Shown here: piece after piece, positions 8,782 through 17,217 of the stretch
Layout of the letters: the number at the start of each line of letters is the position of its first letter
Numbering within the stretch: position 1 is the first letter of the stretch
Source: a bacterium 1XD42-1
Lineage (GTDB): Bacteria > Bacillota > Clostridia > Oscillospirales > Ruminococcaceae
Reading direction: 5' to 3'
Length of the DNA: 52,512 nt
Assembly (NCBI GenBank): GCA_003612625.1
Contig: RAZJ01000021.1
Location: 1-52,512 of the forward strand
Notes under the pieces: model-generated
Database searches by the model: none
Told to the model about the DNA's origin: nothing
The model's input: the letters and a program-made list of their open reading frames with translations, nothing else
Program-made: the position numbers and the translations under genes

Positions 8782-10266
8782 ATGGCGCAGTTAATTGATT
8801 TTCAAAAAGTGCGCCGCAGAATGTGGCGCAAACGGCTGCATAACCTGCTGTTTTTGGCAGGCTTTGCAGCGATTGTTTTTGGCGTTTCTTTTTTAGTTTA
8901 TCATAATGGGAATATGGATTTGCGGACGGCTGTCAATACAGTTACTGCGGAATTTGCTTCCGGAAGCGGATACCCTGTTGTACTGCCGGGCGGCAGGCTC
9001 TTAGGAATGTCCTATATGGACAACGGGCTTATTATTACAGCCGACAGCAATTTATATACCTATAATAATACAGGCCGCCGGATGCTGGACGTCCAGCATG
9101 GCATGATCAATCCCACGATTTCCGTAGCCGGCAGCCGTTTCCTTGCATATGACCGGGGCGGTACAAAAGTAATGCTGTTTTCCCGCAGCAACCAGCTCCG
9201 GCAGGTTTCCACGGATTTTGCAATTTATGACGGGGATATGGCCCGGAATGGTAATTTTGCATTAGCATCACGTTCCGACAGACATTTATCCCAGGTGATC
9301 GCTTATAATGGAGATGGAAATATTATTTGCCGGTATTTATTTTCACGCCGTCCGGCAGTATGTGTTTCCCTGGCGGATTCCAAAGATGCTATGACAGTGG
9401 GCTTGCTGGATGCACAAAACGGGGATTTCCTGTCCGTGATTTCCAGATACCAGTTTCCCATTGAAAACCCTACCGCTTCCATAGAACTGCCTGGAGAATT
9501 GATTCTGCATTTAAACTATCAGGACGGAAGCAATATTCGGGCAATTACAGATCAGCGGGTGATTTTGTTCAACAGCGACATGAAAGAAACAGCTTCTTTT
9601 TCTTATGGAGAACAACAGCTAATCCGTTTCCAGTATGGGGAAGATGGAAAATTAGCCCTGTATCTGCGGGATGCCACCGGGGAGCGGAAAGGGCGAGCAG
9701 TCGTATTAAACGATCATTTAGAAGCTCTTTGTTCTGTCCCGCAAAATGCCGATCCTAATGGGATGGCTTTGGAAAATGGCATTCTTTATTTAAGCCAAAG
9801 CGGGGAAATTCTTCTGTATAATTTTACAGGGAAGCAAACCGGCCATTATGCCATCAATGGATTAGGCTTAATCCAGCCTATGGGCGATACCCTGTATTAT
9901 ACAACAGGCAGTGAATTGTGTACCATCACATCAAAAGAGATTATGGACCGGACTTTCCAGCGGGGATCTTCCAAAAATGCTTCCGAATCTTCCAGCACAG
10001 CTTCCCAGCGGCGGGAATCTTCAGAAGAAAGCGAAAGTGCTTCCAGAAGGAGCAGCTCCAGTGATGCGGAATCCAGCAAAATGGAACAATCTGCATCGGA
10101 TCGCTGGGCAATGGTGAAAGATGCTTTATTGGGCTCTGAATCAGAAGCAGCTTCACAGGATGGGGAAAAGACAGAAAAAACTTCGTCTTCCCAGCCGGAT
10201 GCTTCTTCCGCTTCCGAAGCTTCTTCCATTTCAGAATCCGATCCAGAATCAGAGGTTAAAGAGTGA
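8782..10266 (+). CDS. DUF5711 membrane-anchored protein with serine-rich tail
   Basis: Resembles the DUF5711 family of Clostridia, whose function is not known. A cytoplasmic basic N-terminus (RRRMWRKR) is followed by one transmembrane helix near 20-42, then an outward-facing domain of about 340 residues with repeated YDRGG, YNNTG and LYNFTG strands that suggest a beta-propeller. The last 100 residues are a low-complexity Ser/Glu/Ala tail, probably a flexible wall linker. ATG 8782 has a GGGGGGAGG site. The stop overlaps the GTG of the next gene by four bases (GTGA), so the two are coupled. Confidence 0.75.
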   Translation: MAQLIDFQKVRRRMWRKRLHNLLFLAGFAAIVFGVSFLVYHNGNMDLRTAVNTVTAEFASGSGYPVVLPGGRLLGMSYMDNGLIITADSNLYTYNNTGRRMLDVQHGMINPTISVAGSRFLAYDRGGTKVMLFSRSNQLRQVSTDFAIYDGDMARNGNFALASRSDRHLSQVIAYNGDGNIICRYLFSRRPAVCVSLADSKDAMTVGLLDAQNGDFLSVISRYQFPIENPTASIELPGELILHLNYQDGSNIRAITDQRVILFNSDMKETASFSYGEQQLIRFQYGEDGKLALYLRDATGERKGRAVVLNDHLEALCSVPQNADPNGMALENGILYLSQSGEILLYNFTGKQTGHYAINGLGLIQPMGDTLYYTTGSELCTITSKEIMDRTFQRGSSKNASESSSTASQRRESSEESESASRRSSSSDAESSKMEQSASDRWAMVKDALLGSESEAASQDGEKTEKTSSSQPDASSASEASSISESDPESEVKE

Positions 10267-10979
10267 ATCATGTGTTTTTTGTTTCCCTGGGCCTTGACGC
10301 GGCAGTCTTGGTCATTATCGGGCACTGTGTCTATGCTGCCGCAAAAAAAGGATTTTTACGGACTGTTGCCCAGATGGCTGCTTATTTAGCAGTCGTCTTG
10401 GTAGCTTCTGTTATCAGCCGGGCGGCTGCTCCCCTGATTTATGACCGGCTGGTGGAGCCTATGCTTTTTGGAAATGCTCCTATGCAAAATGCTTTTTTAG
10501 CGGCGGTACGCCCGCAAAATTTAATGGCAGCGGCTCCCAGGCTGTTGGAAATGCTGCCCAAAGGCATTGATTTGGAATACTGGCTGGAAAAAGCCCAGGA
10601 AGGAATGGGCGGCATTACAGAAGAAATTTTGGAAAGCCTTCTGGAATCGACCATCCGCCCTGCGGCTGTTCAGGCCATTTCAGCCCTTTGCTTTACCGTC
10701 CTTTTTGCAGCCCTCTCCGCCGGGGTCCATGTTTTTCTTTCTGCGGCTGGGATTGTAAAACATATCCCTGTCATTGGCCCGGTCAATTCTTTTTTAGGGG
10801 CTGTGGTGGGAGCTGCTGAAGGGCTTCTGCTGGCATTTCTGCTGGCCTTCTTTTTACGGGGGATGCTGATCCTGGGCCAGGGGGAATGGTGGTTTTTTAC
10901 AGAACAGGCAGCCCAGAAAAGCTGGATATTCCGGTATTTTTTCGATCCTTCCCTTCTGGCAGCCCTGCTGCAAAGATAA
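10263..10979 (+). CDS. CvpA-family membrane protein
   Basis: The 238 residues resemble the CvpA (colicin V production) family, integral membrane proteins of uncertain role. Hydrophobic helices lie near 5-25, 35-55, 140-165 and 175-205; the family-typical first helix followed by KKGFLRTVAQMAAYL is visible. The start is GTG 10263, overlapping the DUF5711 stop by four bases, with a weak ribosome binding site, so it probably depends on re-initiation. This is the last gene of the operon that begins with ruvC. Confidence 0.75.
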   Translation: MNHVFFVSLGLDAAVLVIIGHCVYAAAKKGFLRTVAQMAAYLAVVLVASVISRAAAPLIYDRLVEPMLFGNAPMQNAFLAAVRPQNLMAAAPRLLEMLPKGIDLEYWLEKAQEGMGGITEEILESLLESTIRPAAVQAISALCFTVLFAALSAGVHVFLSAAGIVKHIPVIGPVNSFLGAVVGAAEGLLLAFLLAFFLRGMLILGQGEWWFFTEQAAQKSWIFRYFFDPSLLAALLQR

Positions 10980-11242
10980 TCAGAAAAAATGCGCTGTCCC
11001 CTGTTGCAAAAGTGTTGATGGGATAGTATAATAACGATTAGTGTTTTTTAGTGATAAATAAATAATAAGCCGCTGTAAGAAAGTAAGAACGCAGTTCCGC
11101 TTTTTTTATGCCTGGTTTATGGCATGAAAAAATTTTATTTGCATTCATACCCGGTTCACAACAAAGGGATATACTGTATTCTGTGGATTACTGTCATTAA
11201 GCTGTTATCAAGGCGGTCCGCGTTAAAAAGGGTGAGTTATAG
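10980..11242 (+). promoter_or_regulatory. Upstream region and promoter of the Clp ATPase gene
   Basis: TTGCAA (11004-11009) and TATAAT (11027-11032), 17 bases apart, form a strong sigma-A promoter and leave a leader of about 200 bases. The leader holds small hairpins, GAAC-GCA-GTTC followed by CGCTTTTTTT near 11088-11108 and ATGCC/GGCAT near 11109-11126. The first, with its T run, could act as an attenuator. I found no CtsR heptamer repeat and no CIRCE element. Confidence 0.5.
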
Positions 11243-13573
11243 ATGGATATGATGTGTTCGAGATGCAAAAAACGTTTGGCTGTTGTTTTTATGACGCGGC
11301 TGGAAGGAAATAAAACAATCAATGAAGGGTTGTGCCTTCATTGCGCAAAAGAACTTGGATTAAAACCGGTTAGTGATTTAATGGAAAAAATGGGAATTTC
11401 AGATGAGGACATTGACAATATGTCTGATCAAATGATGGACTTATTTGGAAACGGTGAGGACAGTGAAACTGGTTTTGAAATGGGCGGTGCACAGTCTTTG
11501 CCTTTTTTGCAGAATATCTTTGGTATAGGCGGCAGTGAGAAGGAGCCTGAAAGCAGTCTTGTCCCTCAGAAAAAAAGTGATGACAGTGAATTTCAGGAAA
11601 TACAGCCTTCTGCCCGGCCGGAAAAACGCCAGAAGCCCCATAAAAAACCGCCTGTAAAAAAATACAAGCATTTGGATGCTTATTGCGACAACCTTTCCCG
11701 AAAAGCAGAAGAAGGCAAGTTAGACCGGATTATCGGACGGGAACGGGAAATTTACCGTGTAATTCAGATTTTGAACCGGCGCAGCAAAAATAACCCCTGC
11801 CTCATTGGGGAACCCGGCGTGGGCAAAACGGCTGTGGCGGAGGGCATTGCCCAGCGTTTAGCCAGCGGGGATGTTCCGGTGCGTCTGGCGGACAAAAAAT
11901 TATATTTGCTGGATTTAACGGCTCTGGTAGCGGGTACCCAGTTCCGCGGGCAGTTTGAAAGCCGCGTCAAAGGACTGGTGGAGGACATCAAAGACGCAGG
12001 AAATGTGATCCTGTTTATTGACGAAGTCCACAACCTGGTTGGAGCAGGGGATTCCGAAGGTTCCATGAATGCGGCGAATATTTTAAAGCCGGCCCTTTCC
12101 CGGGGAGAAATCCAGGTGATTGGCGCCACAACTTTTAATGAGTACCGCAAACATATTGAAAAAGACGCGGCATTGGAACGGCGTTTCCAGCCGGTAACCG
12201 TGGAAGAACCTTCCATTCAGGAAGCCGTAGAAGTGATTAAAGGCATTAAAACTTATTATGAAAAGCACCATCGGGTTTTGGTAACGGATCAGATTGCGCG
12301 GATGGCAGTCATCCTGTCAGAACGGTATATCAATGACCGTTACCTGCCTGACAAAGCCATTGACTTACTGGATGAAGCCTGTTCCTGCGCTGTGCTGCGG
12401 AATGAGTCCTTGGCTGAATATGATAAGCTTTCCAAGAAAATGAAAGATCTGACAGAAGAACTGGAATATATGGAAGCCGATACCGAAGAACCGGATTATG
12501 AACGGATTGCAACCCTTCGGGCGGATAAAATTGTTCAGGAAGAACAGTTAAAAGAGTTAGAAGGCAAAGCCTTAAACCAGCCTGTCACCGCGGAAGATTT
12601 AGCCCGGGTGGTAGAGCTGTGGACAGGGATTCCGGCTGCGAAAATCCGCGAAACGGAACTGCGGCGGGTGGCCCATTTGGAAGATGCCCTGAAAGAAAAA
12701 ATTATCGGCCAGGATGAAGCGGTAGACTTAGTTGCAGCCGCCGTTCGCCGCAGCCGTGTACAAATTTCTTCCCGCAGGCGGCCTGCATCCTTTATCTTCG
12801 TAGGCCCTACCGGTGTGGGAAAAACAGAACTGGTTAAAGTATTATCCAAGGAGCTTTTTGATCAGGCAGATCCTTTGATCCGTTTGGATATGTCCGAATT
12901 TATGGAGAAACATAGTGTTTCCCGGATTGTGGGCTCTCCTCCGGGATATGTGGGATATGATGAAGCGGGACAGCTTACAGAAAAAGTCCGCCGGAAACCG
13001 TATTCTGTTGTTTTGTTTGACGAAATCGAAAAAGCCCATCCGGATGTTATGAACATCCTTCTCCAAATTCTGGATGAAGGCCGCATTACAGATGCACACG
13101 GAAGGGTTGTTTCTTTTGAAAATACCGTGATTGTAATGACATCCAATGCCGGAAGCAATAAAAAAGAAGGGGCTTTAGGCTTTAACCGGACGCCGGGAGA
13201 AATTGCAAAAGAAAAAGCAATGAAAGCTTTATCGGAATTTTTACGTCCTGAATTTTTGGCCCGGGTTGATGAAGTGGCTGTATTCCGTCCTTTGGATGAA
13301 CAGGACTTTGTCAAGATTGCAAATTTGATGCTTGGGGAATTAAAAGAACCTATGACCGAAAAAGGCATCAAATTTGGCTGGGAAGAAGAAGCTGCCCGGT
13401 ATATTGCCCATAAAGCTTATGGCAAGAAAAGCGGGGCCCGGGATTTGCGGACCGTTATCCGTAAAGAAGTAGAGGATGCAATTTGTATCCTGCTGGTAAA
13501 AGATCCGGATAACCCGCCTGCGTTGATGAAACTGTCTGTTGTAGATGATAAGTTAGAATTGCTTACCCAATAA
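11243..13573 (+). CDS. clpE: ATP-dependent Clp protease ATP-binding subunit, zinc-finger (ClpE) type
   Basis: Hsp100 unfoldase feeding proteins to ClpP. The 776-residue product starts with a zinc finger (C5, C8, C31, C34) instead of the usual paired Clp-N repeats, the mark of ClpE. A charged linker follows, then AAA+ domain 1 (Walker A GEPGVGKTA at 189-197, Walker B LFIDE ending at 261), a middle coiled coil (LSKKMKDLTEELEYM), and AAA+ domain 2 (Walker A GPTGVGKTE near 521-529, Walker B VLFDEIEKAHPD). The loop GALGFNR near 643-649 probably docks on ClpP. A terminator follows directly. Confidence 0.88.
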   Translation: MDMMCSRCKKRLAVVFMTRLEGNKTINEGLCLHCAKELGLKPVSDLMEKMGISDEDIDNMSDQMMDLFGNGEDSETGFEMGGAQSLPFLQNIFGIGGSEKEPESSLVPQKKSDDSEFQEIQPSARPEKRQKPHKKPPVKKYKHLDAYCDNLSRKAEEGKLDRIIGREREIYRVIQILNRRSKNNPCLIGEPGVGKTAVAEGIAQRLASGDVPVRLADKKLYLLDLTALVAGTQFRGQFESRVKGLVEDIKDAGNVILFIDEVHNLVGAGDSEGSMNAANILKPALSRGEIQVIGATTFNEYRKHIEKDAALERRFQPVTVEEPSIQEAVEVIKGIKTYYEKHHRVLVTDQIARMAVILSERYINDRYLPDKAIDLLDEACSCAVLRNESLAEYDKLSKKMKDLTEELEYMEADTEEPDYERIATLRADKIVQEEQLKELEGKALNQPVTAEDLARVVELWTGIPAAKIRETELRRVAHLEDALKEKIIGQDEAVDLVAAAVRRSRVQISSRRRPASFIFVGPTGVGKTELVKVLSKELFDQADPLIRLDMSEFMEKHSVSRIVGSPPGYVGYDEAGQLTEKVRRKPYSVVLFDEIEKAHPDVMNILLQILDEGRITDAHGRVVSFENTVIVMTSNAGSNKKEGALGFNRTPGEIAKEKAMKALSEFLRPEFLARVDEVAVFRPLDEQDFVKIANLMLGELKEPMTEKGIKFGWEEEAARYIAHKAYGKKSGARDLRTVIRKEVEDAICILLVKDPDNPPALMKLSVVDDKLELLTQ

Positions 13574-13609
13574 AAAATACCCTCTGCTGAAAAGCAGAGG
13601 GTATTTTTT
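13572..13609. terminator. Bidirectional terminator between clpE and murA
   Basis: Perfect inverted repeat with arms TACCCTCTGCT and AGCAGAGGGTA around a GAAA loop, flanked by A6 and T6. It works in both directions and separates convergent clpE (+) and murA (-). Confidence 0.95.
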
Positions 13610-14882
13610 AATAATGGATGCTGTCCGGACAGGGAACCCGTTTGATCCGGGCGCCCAAAGCCTGCAAATTTCCTTCAAAATTTTCATAGCCCCGGTCAAT
13701 ATGTTCTATGGACAACAGCTCTGTGTTTCCTTCGGCAGCCAGGGCTCCTACCGCTATCGCAGCGCCGCCCCTTAAATCGGTACAAAAAACTTTAGCGCTG
13801 TGCAAGGCCGGTACTCCCCGTACAACAGCCACACGGCCTTCGGCTTTAATATCGGCTCCCATGCGGCACAGCTCAGGCACATGCTTATAACGGCTTTCAA
13901 AAATATTTTCGATAAAAATGCTGGTGCCTTCTGCCACACAAGCAGCAGCCATTAAAGGGGACTGGGCGTCGGTAGGAAAGCCGGGATAAGGCATTGTCCG
14001 TACCTGTTCCAATGGATGAAGGATTCCTTCCCGCGCCATCTGAATAGAATCCGGTTTTATGGTAAGGCGGCACCCCATTTCTTCAAAATAAGGCAGTACC
14101 GCAGAAAGATGTTCACTGCACACATCTTCCAATTCAATTTTGCCTCCCGCAGCCGCCACAGCGCAAAGATAGGTAGCGGCTGCAATCCGATCCGGAATGA
14201 CCCGGTGTTCCACTTCCCCTAAATATTTGACCCCTTTGATGTGTAAATCTCCTTGGGGGGTCAGGTTAATTTTAGCGCCGGCTTCATTCAGAAATTCGAT
14301 TAAATCAGCGATTTCCGGTTCCCGGGCAGCATTTTTTAATATGGTTTCCCCCTGGGCCAGGCTTGCGGCGATCAGCACATTTTCTGTTGCTCCTACACTG
14401 GGGAAAGGCAAAGAAATTTGTGCGCCATGTAAACGCCCGTGAACCTGGCAGTCTAAAAAGCCATGATCTTCTGTAATTTCAACGCCCAGCCGTTCCAACG
14501 CCGCTAAATGTAAATCAATGGGGCGCGGCCCCAGCTCGCATCCTCCCGGCATGGAGATCCGGGCGCGGCCGCAGCGGGCAATGACAGCCCCAAGGAATAC
14601 AATAGAAGAACGCATCCGGTGCATCAGTTCTTCCGGAATATAACAAATTCCTTCTCCTTCAGGCTCAACGGTTACAGCATCCCCATGCCGGAGGGCTTTG
14701 GCCCCTAAATGCGTTAAAATCCGGCAGGCTGCGTCAACATCTGTTAGGTTTGGGCAATTATGTATGGTGCTATGCCCAGCCACCAGCGATGCGGCTAAAA
14801 TTGGTAAGGCAGCATTTTTGGCTCCGTGGACTTTTAGCTTTCCATCAAGCTGCTGCCCGCCAGCAATTATGAATTTTTCCAT
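13608..14882 (-). CDS. murA: UDP-GlcNAc 1-carboxyvinyltransferase MurA
   Basis: First committed step of peptidoglycan synthesis: transfers enolpyruvate from PEP to UDP-GlcNAc. The 424-residue protein keeps K22 in HGAKNAALP and the catalytic cysteine C115 in PGGCELGPRP, the residue attacked by fosfomycin; it is therefore the Cys type. The start at 14,882 has GGGAGGATTC upstream; the frame is open to 14,933 but that part is not MurA-like. It is transcribed alone on the minus strand and ends at the shared terminator. Another murA paralogue may exist elsewhere, as in many Firmicutes. Confidence 0.95.
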   Translation of the reverse strand: MEKFIIAGGQQLDGKLKVHGAKNAALPILAASLVAGHSTIHNCPNLTDVDAACRILTHLGAKALRHGDAVTVEPEGEGICYIPEELMHRMRSSIVFLGAVIARCGRARISMPGGCELGPRPIDLHLAALERLGVEITEDHGFLDCQVHGRLHGAQISLPFPSVGATENVLIAASLAQGETILKNAAREPEIADLIEFLNEAGAKINLTPQGDLHIKGVKYLGEVEHRVIPDRIAAATYLCAVAAAGGKIELEDVCSEHLSAVLPYFEEMGCRLTIKPDSIQMAREGILHPLEQVRTMPYPGFPTDAQSPLMAAACVAEGTSIFIENIFESRYKHVPELCRMGADIKAEGRVAVVRGVPALHSAKVFCTDLRGGAAIAVGALAAEGNTELLSIEHIDRGYENFEGNLQALGARIKRVPCPDSIHY

Positions 14883-15044
14883 GAATCCTCCCACCCTTTT
14901 CCCCTTGTGGCAAGGGCGGAAAATCCCTTGCAATGGCTATTCTATGTAGCGACTGGAATTATGTTACTGAGCCAGACAAGCAGGAAAATCCATACCAAAT
15001 ATGTCCTTAGATTGATTTTCTCCAGAAATCCTCCCCTTTGCCAC

Positions 15045-15073
15045 TTGAATTTCCTTTTGGTGTGCGCTACAAT
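15045..15073 (+). promoter_or_regulatory. Promoter of the ferritin gene
   Basis: TTGAAT (15045-15050) and TACAAT (15068-15073) with 17-base spacing. The RNA would start near 15080 and include the hairpin at 15093-15114 ahead of the ribosome binding site. Confidence 0.7.
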
Positions 15074-15092
15074 AAAATATGTTTGGATGATT

Positions 15093-15114
15093 ATGCCTGC
15101 TATGGAGCAGGCAT
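15093..15114 (+). promoter_or_regulatory. Perfect hairpin in the ferritin leader
   Basis: ATGCCTGCT and AGCAGGCAT form a 9-bp perfect stem around an ATGG loop, 45 bases before the ferritin start. No T run follows on either strand, so it is not a usual terminator. It could be an RNA stability element or protein-binding site. Confidence 0.5.
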
Positions 15115-15158
15115 AGCCATTTGAAAAAAATTTCATTTCAGAAAGGAAAGACCATTTT

Positions 15159-15668
15159 ATGAACGAAAAAGTAGCTGGGCTGAGCAATGACCAAATCAAT
15201 AAGGAGCTTTATTCCGCCTATTTATACCTGGGGTTTGCGAATTACTATGAATCCGTTGGCTTAGACGGTTTCGCAAACTGGTATGAAATCCAGGCTCAAG
15301 AAGAACGGGATCATGCTATGCTATTTTATCGGTATCTCCATAACAATGGGGAAAAAGTTACTTTTAAAACCATCGAACAGCCGGAAAGCGGATTCAGCGG
15401 CAATACAGAGCCGTTGAAAAAAGGCTTGGAACATGAAAAATATGTAACCGGATTAGTCAATGATATTTATATGGCAGCTTATGAAGACCATGACTTCCGG
15501 ACTATGCAGTTTTTGAACTGGTTTGTAAAAGAACAAGGGGAAGAAGAAACCAATGCAGCAGAACTGATCACCAAAATGGAGCTTTTTGGGACAGACGCGA
15601 AAGGGCTGTATGCGTTAAATAATGAACTGAAAGGCCGTACATACAGCGCGCCATCTTTACGCCTGTAA
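15159..15668 (+). CDS. ftn: Ferritin (bacterial non-heme type)
   Basis: Iron-storage protein; oxidises Fe(II) at a di-iron site and stores it as a mineral in a 24-mer shell. In 169 residues the ferroxidase ligands can be placed: E16, Y23, E49, H52, E93, and Q126 with E129 in KEQGEEET. The order of motifs is that of bacterial FtnA. ATG 15159 has AGAAAGGAAAG upstream. It lies just before an Rrf2-type regulator with cysteines suitable for an Fe-S cluster, which suggests iron or redox control of this locus. Confidence 0.93.
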   Translation: MNEKVAGLSNDQINKELYSAYLYLGFANYYESVGLDGFANWYEIQAQEERDHAMLFYRYLHNNGEKVTFKTIEQPESGFSGNTEPLKKGLEHEKYVTGLVNDIYMAAYEDHDFRTMQFLNWFVKEQGEEETNAAELITKMELFGTDAKGLYALNNELKGRTYSAPSLRL

Positions 15669-15691
15669 TGCAATAGCCGCACATACGCCAA

Positions 15692-15730
15692 TGATACCAC
15701 AAATGTATTTTAATACATTTGTGGTATCAT
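15692..15730 (+). promoter_or_regulatory. Large palindrome upstream of the Rrf2 gene (probable operator)
   Basis: Arms of 19 and 18 bases beginning ATGATACCACAA and ending GTGGTATCAT pair except for one bulged A; the core is AATGTATT-TT-AATACATT. It ends 21 bases before the Rrf2 start and has no T run, so an operator is more likely than a terminator. The core resembles palindromes bound by NsrR-like Rrf2 proteins. Autoregulation is an inference. Confidence 0.6.
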
Positions 15731-15751
15731 ATAAACAGGAAGGAATTTAGT

Positions 15752-16195
15752 ATGACCATTTCTACAAGAGGACGGTATGCTTTACGTCTGATGATTGATT
15801 TGGCCCAGCATAATACCGGAGAATATATTGCATTAAAAGATGTTTGCAAACGGCAGCAAATATCCATAAAATATTTAGAACAAATTGTTTCCCAACTGGG
15901 GAAATCAGGCTTTTTAAAAAGTGCCCGGGGTTCCCAGGGAGGCTACCAGCTGGCAAAAGCTCCGGAAGAATATACAATCGGTTCTATCCTTCGCCAGACA
16001 GAAGGCGGTTTAGCTCCGGTATCTTGTTTAAAAGATCAGCCAAACCAATGCCCGCATTATAAGAAATGCCTTTCTGTGCCGTTTTGGGAAGGATTGTACC
16101 GCACCATCAATGAATATATGGAAGGGGTTACGTTAGCAGATTTGGTTGAGGAGAAAAAAAATGAAAATCCCAGTATGCCTGTCTATTTCCTTTAA
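15752..16195 (+). CDS. Rrf2-family transcriptional regulator with Fe-S-type cysteines
   Basis: A 147-residue winged-helix regulator of the Rrf2 family (IscR/NsrR/CymR). It starts MTISTRGRYALRLMIDLA and has the recognition region ISIKYLEQIVSQL. C92, C100 and C106 are spaced C-x7-C-x5-C, matching members that bind an Fe-S cluster (IscR, NsrR); CymR lacks this triad. I choose ATG 15752 after AAGGAATTT; the TTG at 15719 lies within the palindrome. The palindrome directly upstream and the neighbouring ferritin gene suggest a role in iron or nitrosative/redox control. The ligand is not decidable here. Confidence 0.88.
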   Translation: MTISTRGRYALRLMIDLAQHNTGEYIALKDVCKRQQISIKYLEQIVSQLGKSGFLKSARGSQGGYQLAKAPEEYTIGSILRQTEGGLAPVSCLKDQPNQCPHYKKCLSVPFWEGLYRTINEYMEGVTLADLVEEKKNENPSMPVYFL

Positions 16196-16203
16196 AGCAA
16201 TAT

Positions 16204-16971
16204 TCAGATATGCTGTTTAATCCAGTCCAGGGCGCCTTTTTCCAGACGGGATACCTGGGCCTGGGAAATACCGATTTCTTTTGCAACTTCCATTTGTGTT
16301 TTTCCAACGAAAAAACGCAATGTTAAAATTTTTTTCTCCCGTTCACCCAGATTCCGGATGGCTTCCCGAATGGAAATTTCATCCAGCCAGTCAGATTCCC
16401 CATTTTTATCCCCCACCTGATCCATTACAAAAATCGTATCTCCCCCGTCAGAATAAACCGGTTCATAAAGGGATAAAGGTTCGACAATGGCTTCCAGGGC
16501 CAGAACAACATCTTCTTTTTTAACTCCCATTTCTGCGGCAATTTCTTCCACAGTAGGTTCCTGGGAAGTCCGGTTGATAATGGCTTCTTTTGCCTGCATG
16601 GCCTTATATGCCAGATCCCGCAAAGAACGGCTTACCCGGACTGCATTGTTATCCCGTAAATGGCGGCGGATTTCCCCAATGATCATCGGGACGCCATAGG
16701 TAGAAAACCGTACATTTTGATTGGGATCAAAATGGTCGATTGCCTTAATTAACCCAATACAGCCTACTTGGAACAGGTCATCTAAGTTTTCCCCGCGGTT
16801 CGCAAATTTTTGGACAACGCTTAAAACAAGACGCAAATTACCATTGATCATTTCTTGACGGGCCTGCCGATCCCCATTCCGTGCCCGGCGCAGCAGTTCT
16901 GTTTTTTCCGACTCCTTGAGCACAGGAAGTTTTGACGTATTGATCCCGCAAATTTCCACTTTATTATACAA
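16204..16971 (-). CDS. sigG: RNA polymerase sporulation sigma factor SigG
   Basis: Forespore-specific late sporulation sigma factor. The 255-residue product has the SigG signature KVEICGINTSKLPVLK near the N-terminus, core-binding region 2.1-2.2 (DLFQVGCIGLIKAID), the -10 recognition stretch VRFSTYGVPMIIGEIRR, and region 4.2 (TQMEVAKEIGISQAQVSRLEKG). Aligned SigG proteins begin just before this signature, which points to the TTG at 16,971. The frame is open back to an ATG at 17,040 and to 17,100, adding a Ser/Gly-rich stretch that may be spurious. It stands alone, without spoIIGA or sigE. Confidence 0.93.
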   Translation of the reverse strand: MYNKVEICGINTSKLPVLKESEKTELLRRARNGDRQARQEMINGNLRLVLSVVQKFANRGENLDDLFQVGCIGLIKAIDHFDPNQNVRFSTYGVPMIIGEIRRHLRDNNAVRVSRSLRDLAYKAMQAKEAIINRTSQEPTVEEIAAEMGVKKEDVVLALEAIVEPLSLYEPVYSDGGDTIFVMDQVGDKNGESDWLDEISIREAIRNLGEREKKILTLRFFVGKTQMEVAKEIGISQAQVSRLEKGALDWIKQHI

Positions 16972-17147
16972 TTCCCGAGAACCCCCGCTTCCTGAATCAT
17001 TGTTACCTGATTCAGTATTGGCAGAGGAAGGGTGAAACATACGCAGGAAAATGTGGTAATTCCTGTATGAATTTTTTACAGCTGAAAAATTGTGCAGCAA
17101 TCGGTATCATATCCTGGCAGCCGCGTACAGGATATGAAGCCGTTTGC

Positions 17148-17176
17148 TTTACAATTTTTCATTTTGTTGGTAAAAT
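17148..17176 (+). promoter_or_regulatory. Promoter of the polyphosphate kinase 2 gene
   Basis: TTTACA (17148-17153) and TAAAAT (17171-17176) with a 17-base spacer, about 42 bases before the gene's ATG. It points away from sigG. Confidence 0.55.
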
Positions 17177-17217
17177 GGAATACAGGCAAATCATCCCCAA
17201 AGAAAGGAAGGTACAAC

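Noticed and set aside
9897-10325. 142-codon minus-strand frame opposite the Ser-rich tail of the DUF5711 gene
   Set aside because: It is the mirror of the Ser/Glu codon repeats and would itself be low complexity; no ribosome binding site.
10980-11242. CtsR or HrcA (CIRCE) operator upstream of clpE
   Set aside because: Neither GGTCAAA tandem heptamers nor TTAGCACTC-N9-GAGTGCTAA could be found on either strand.
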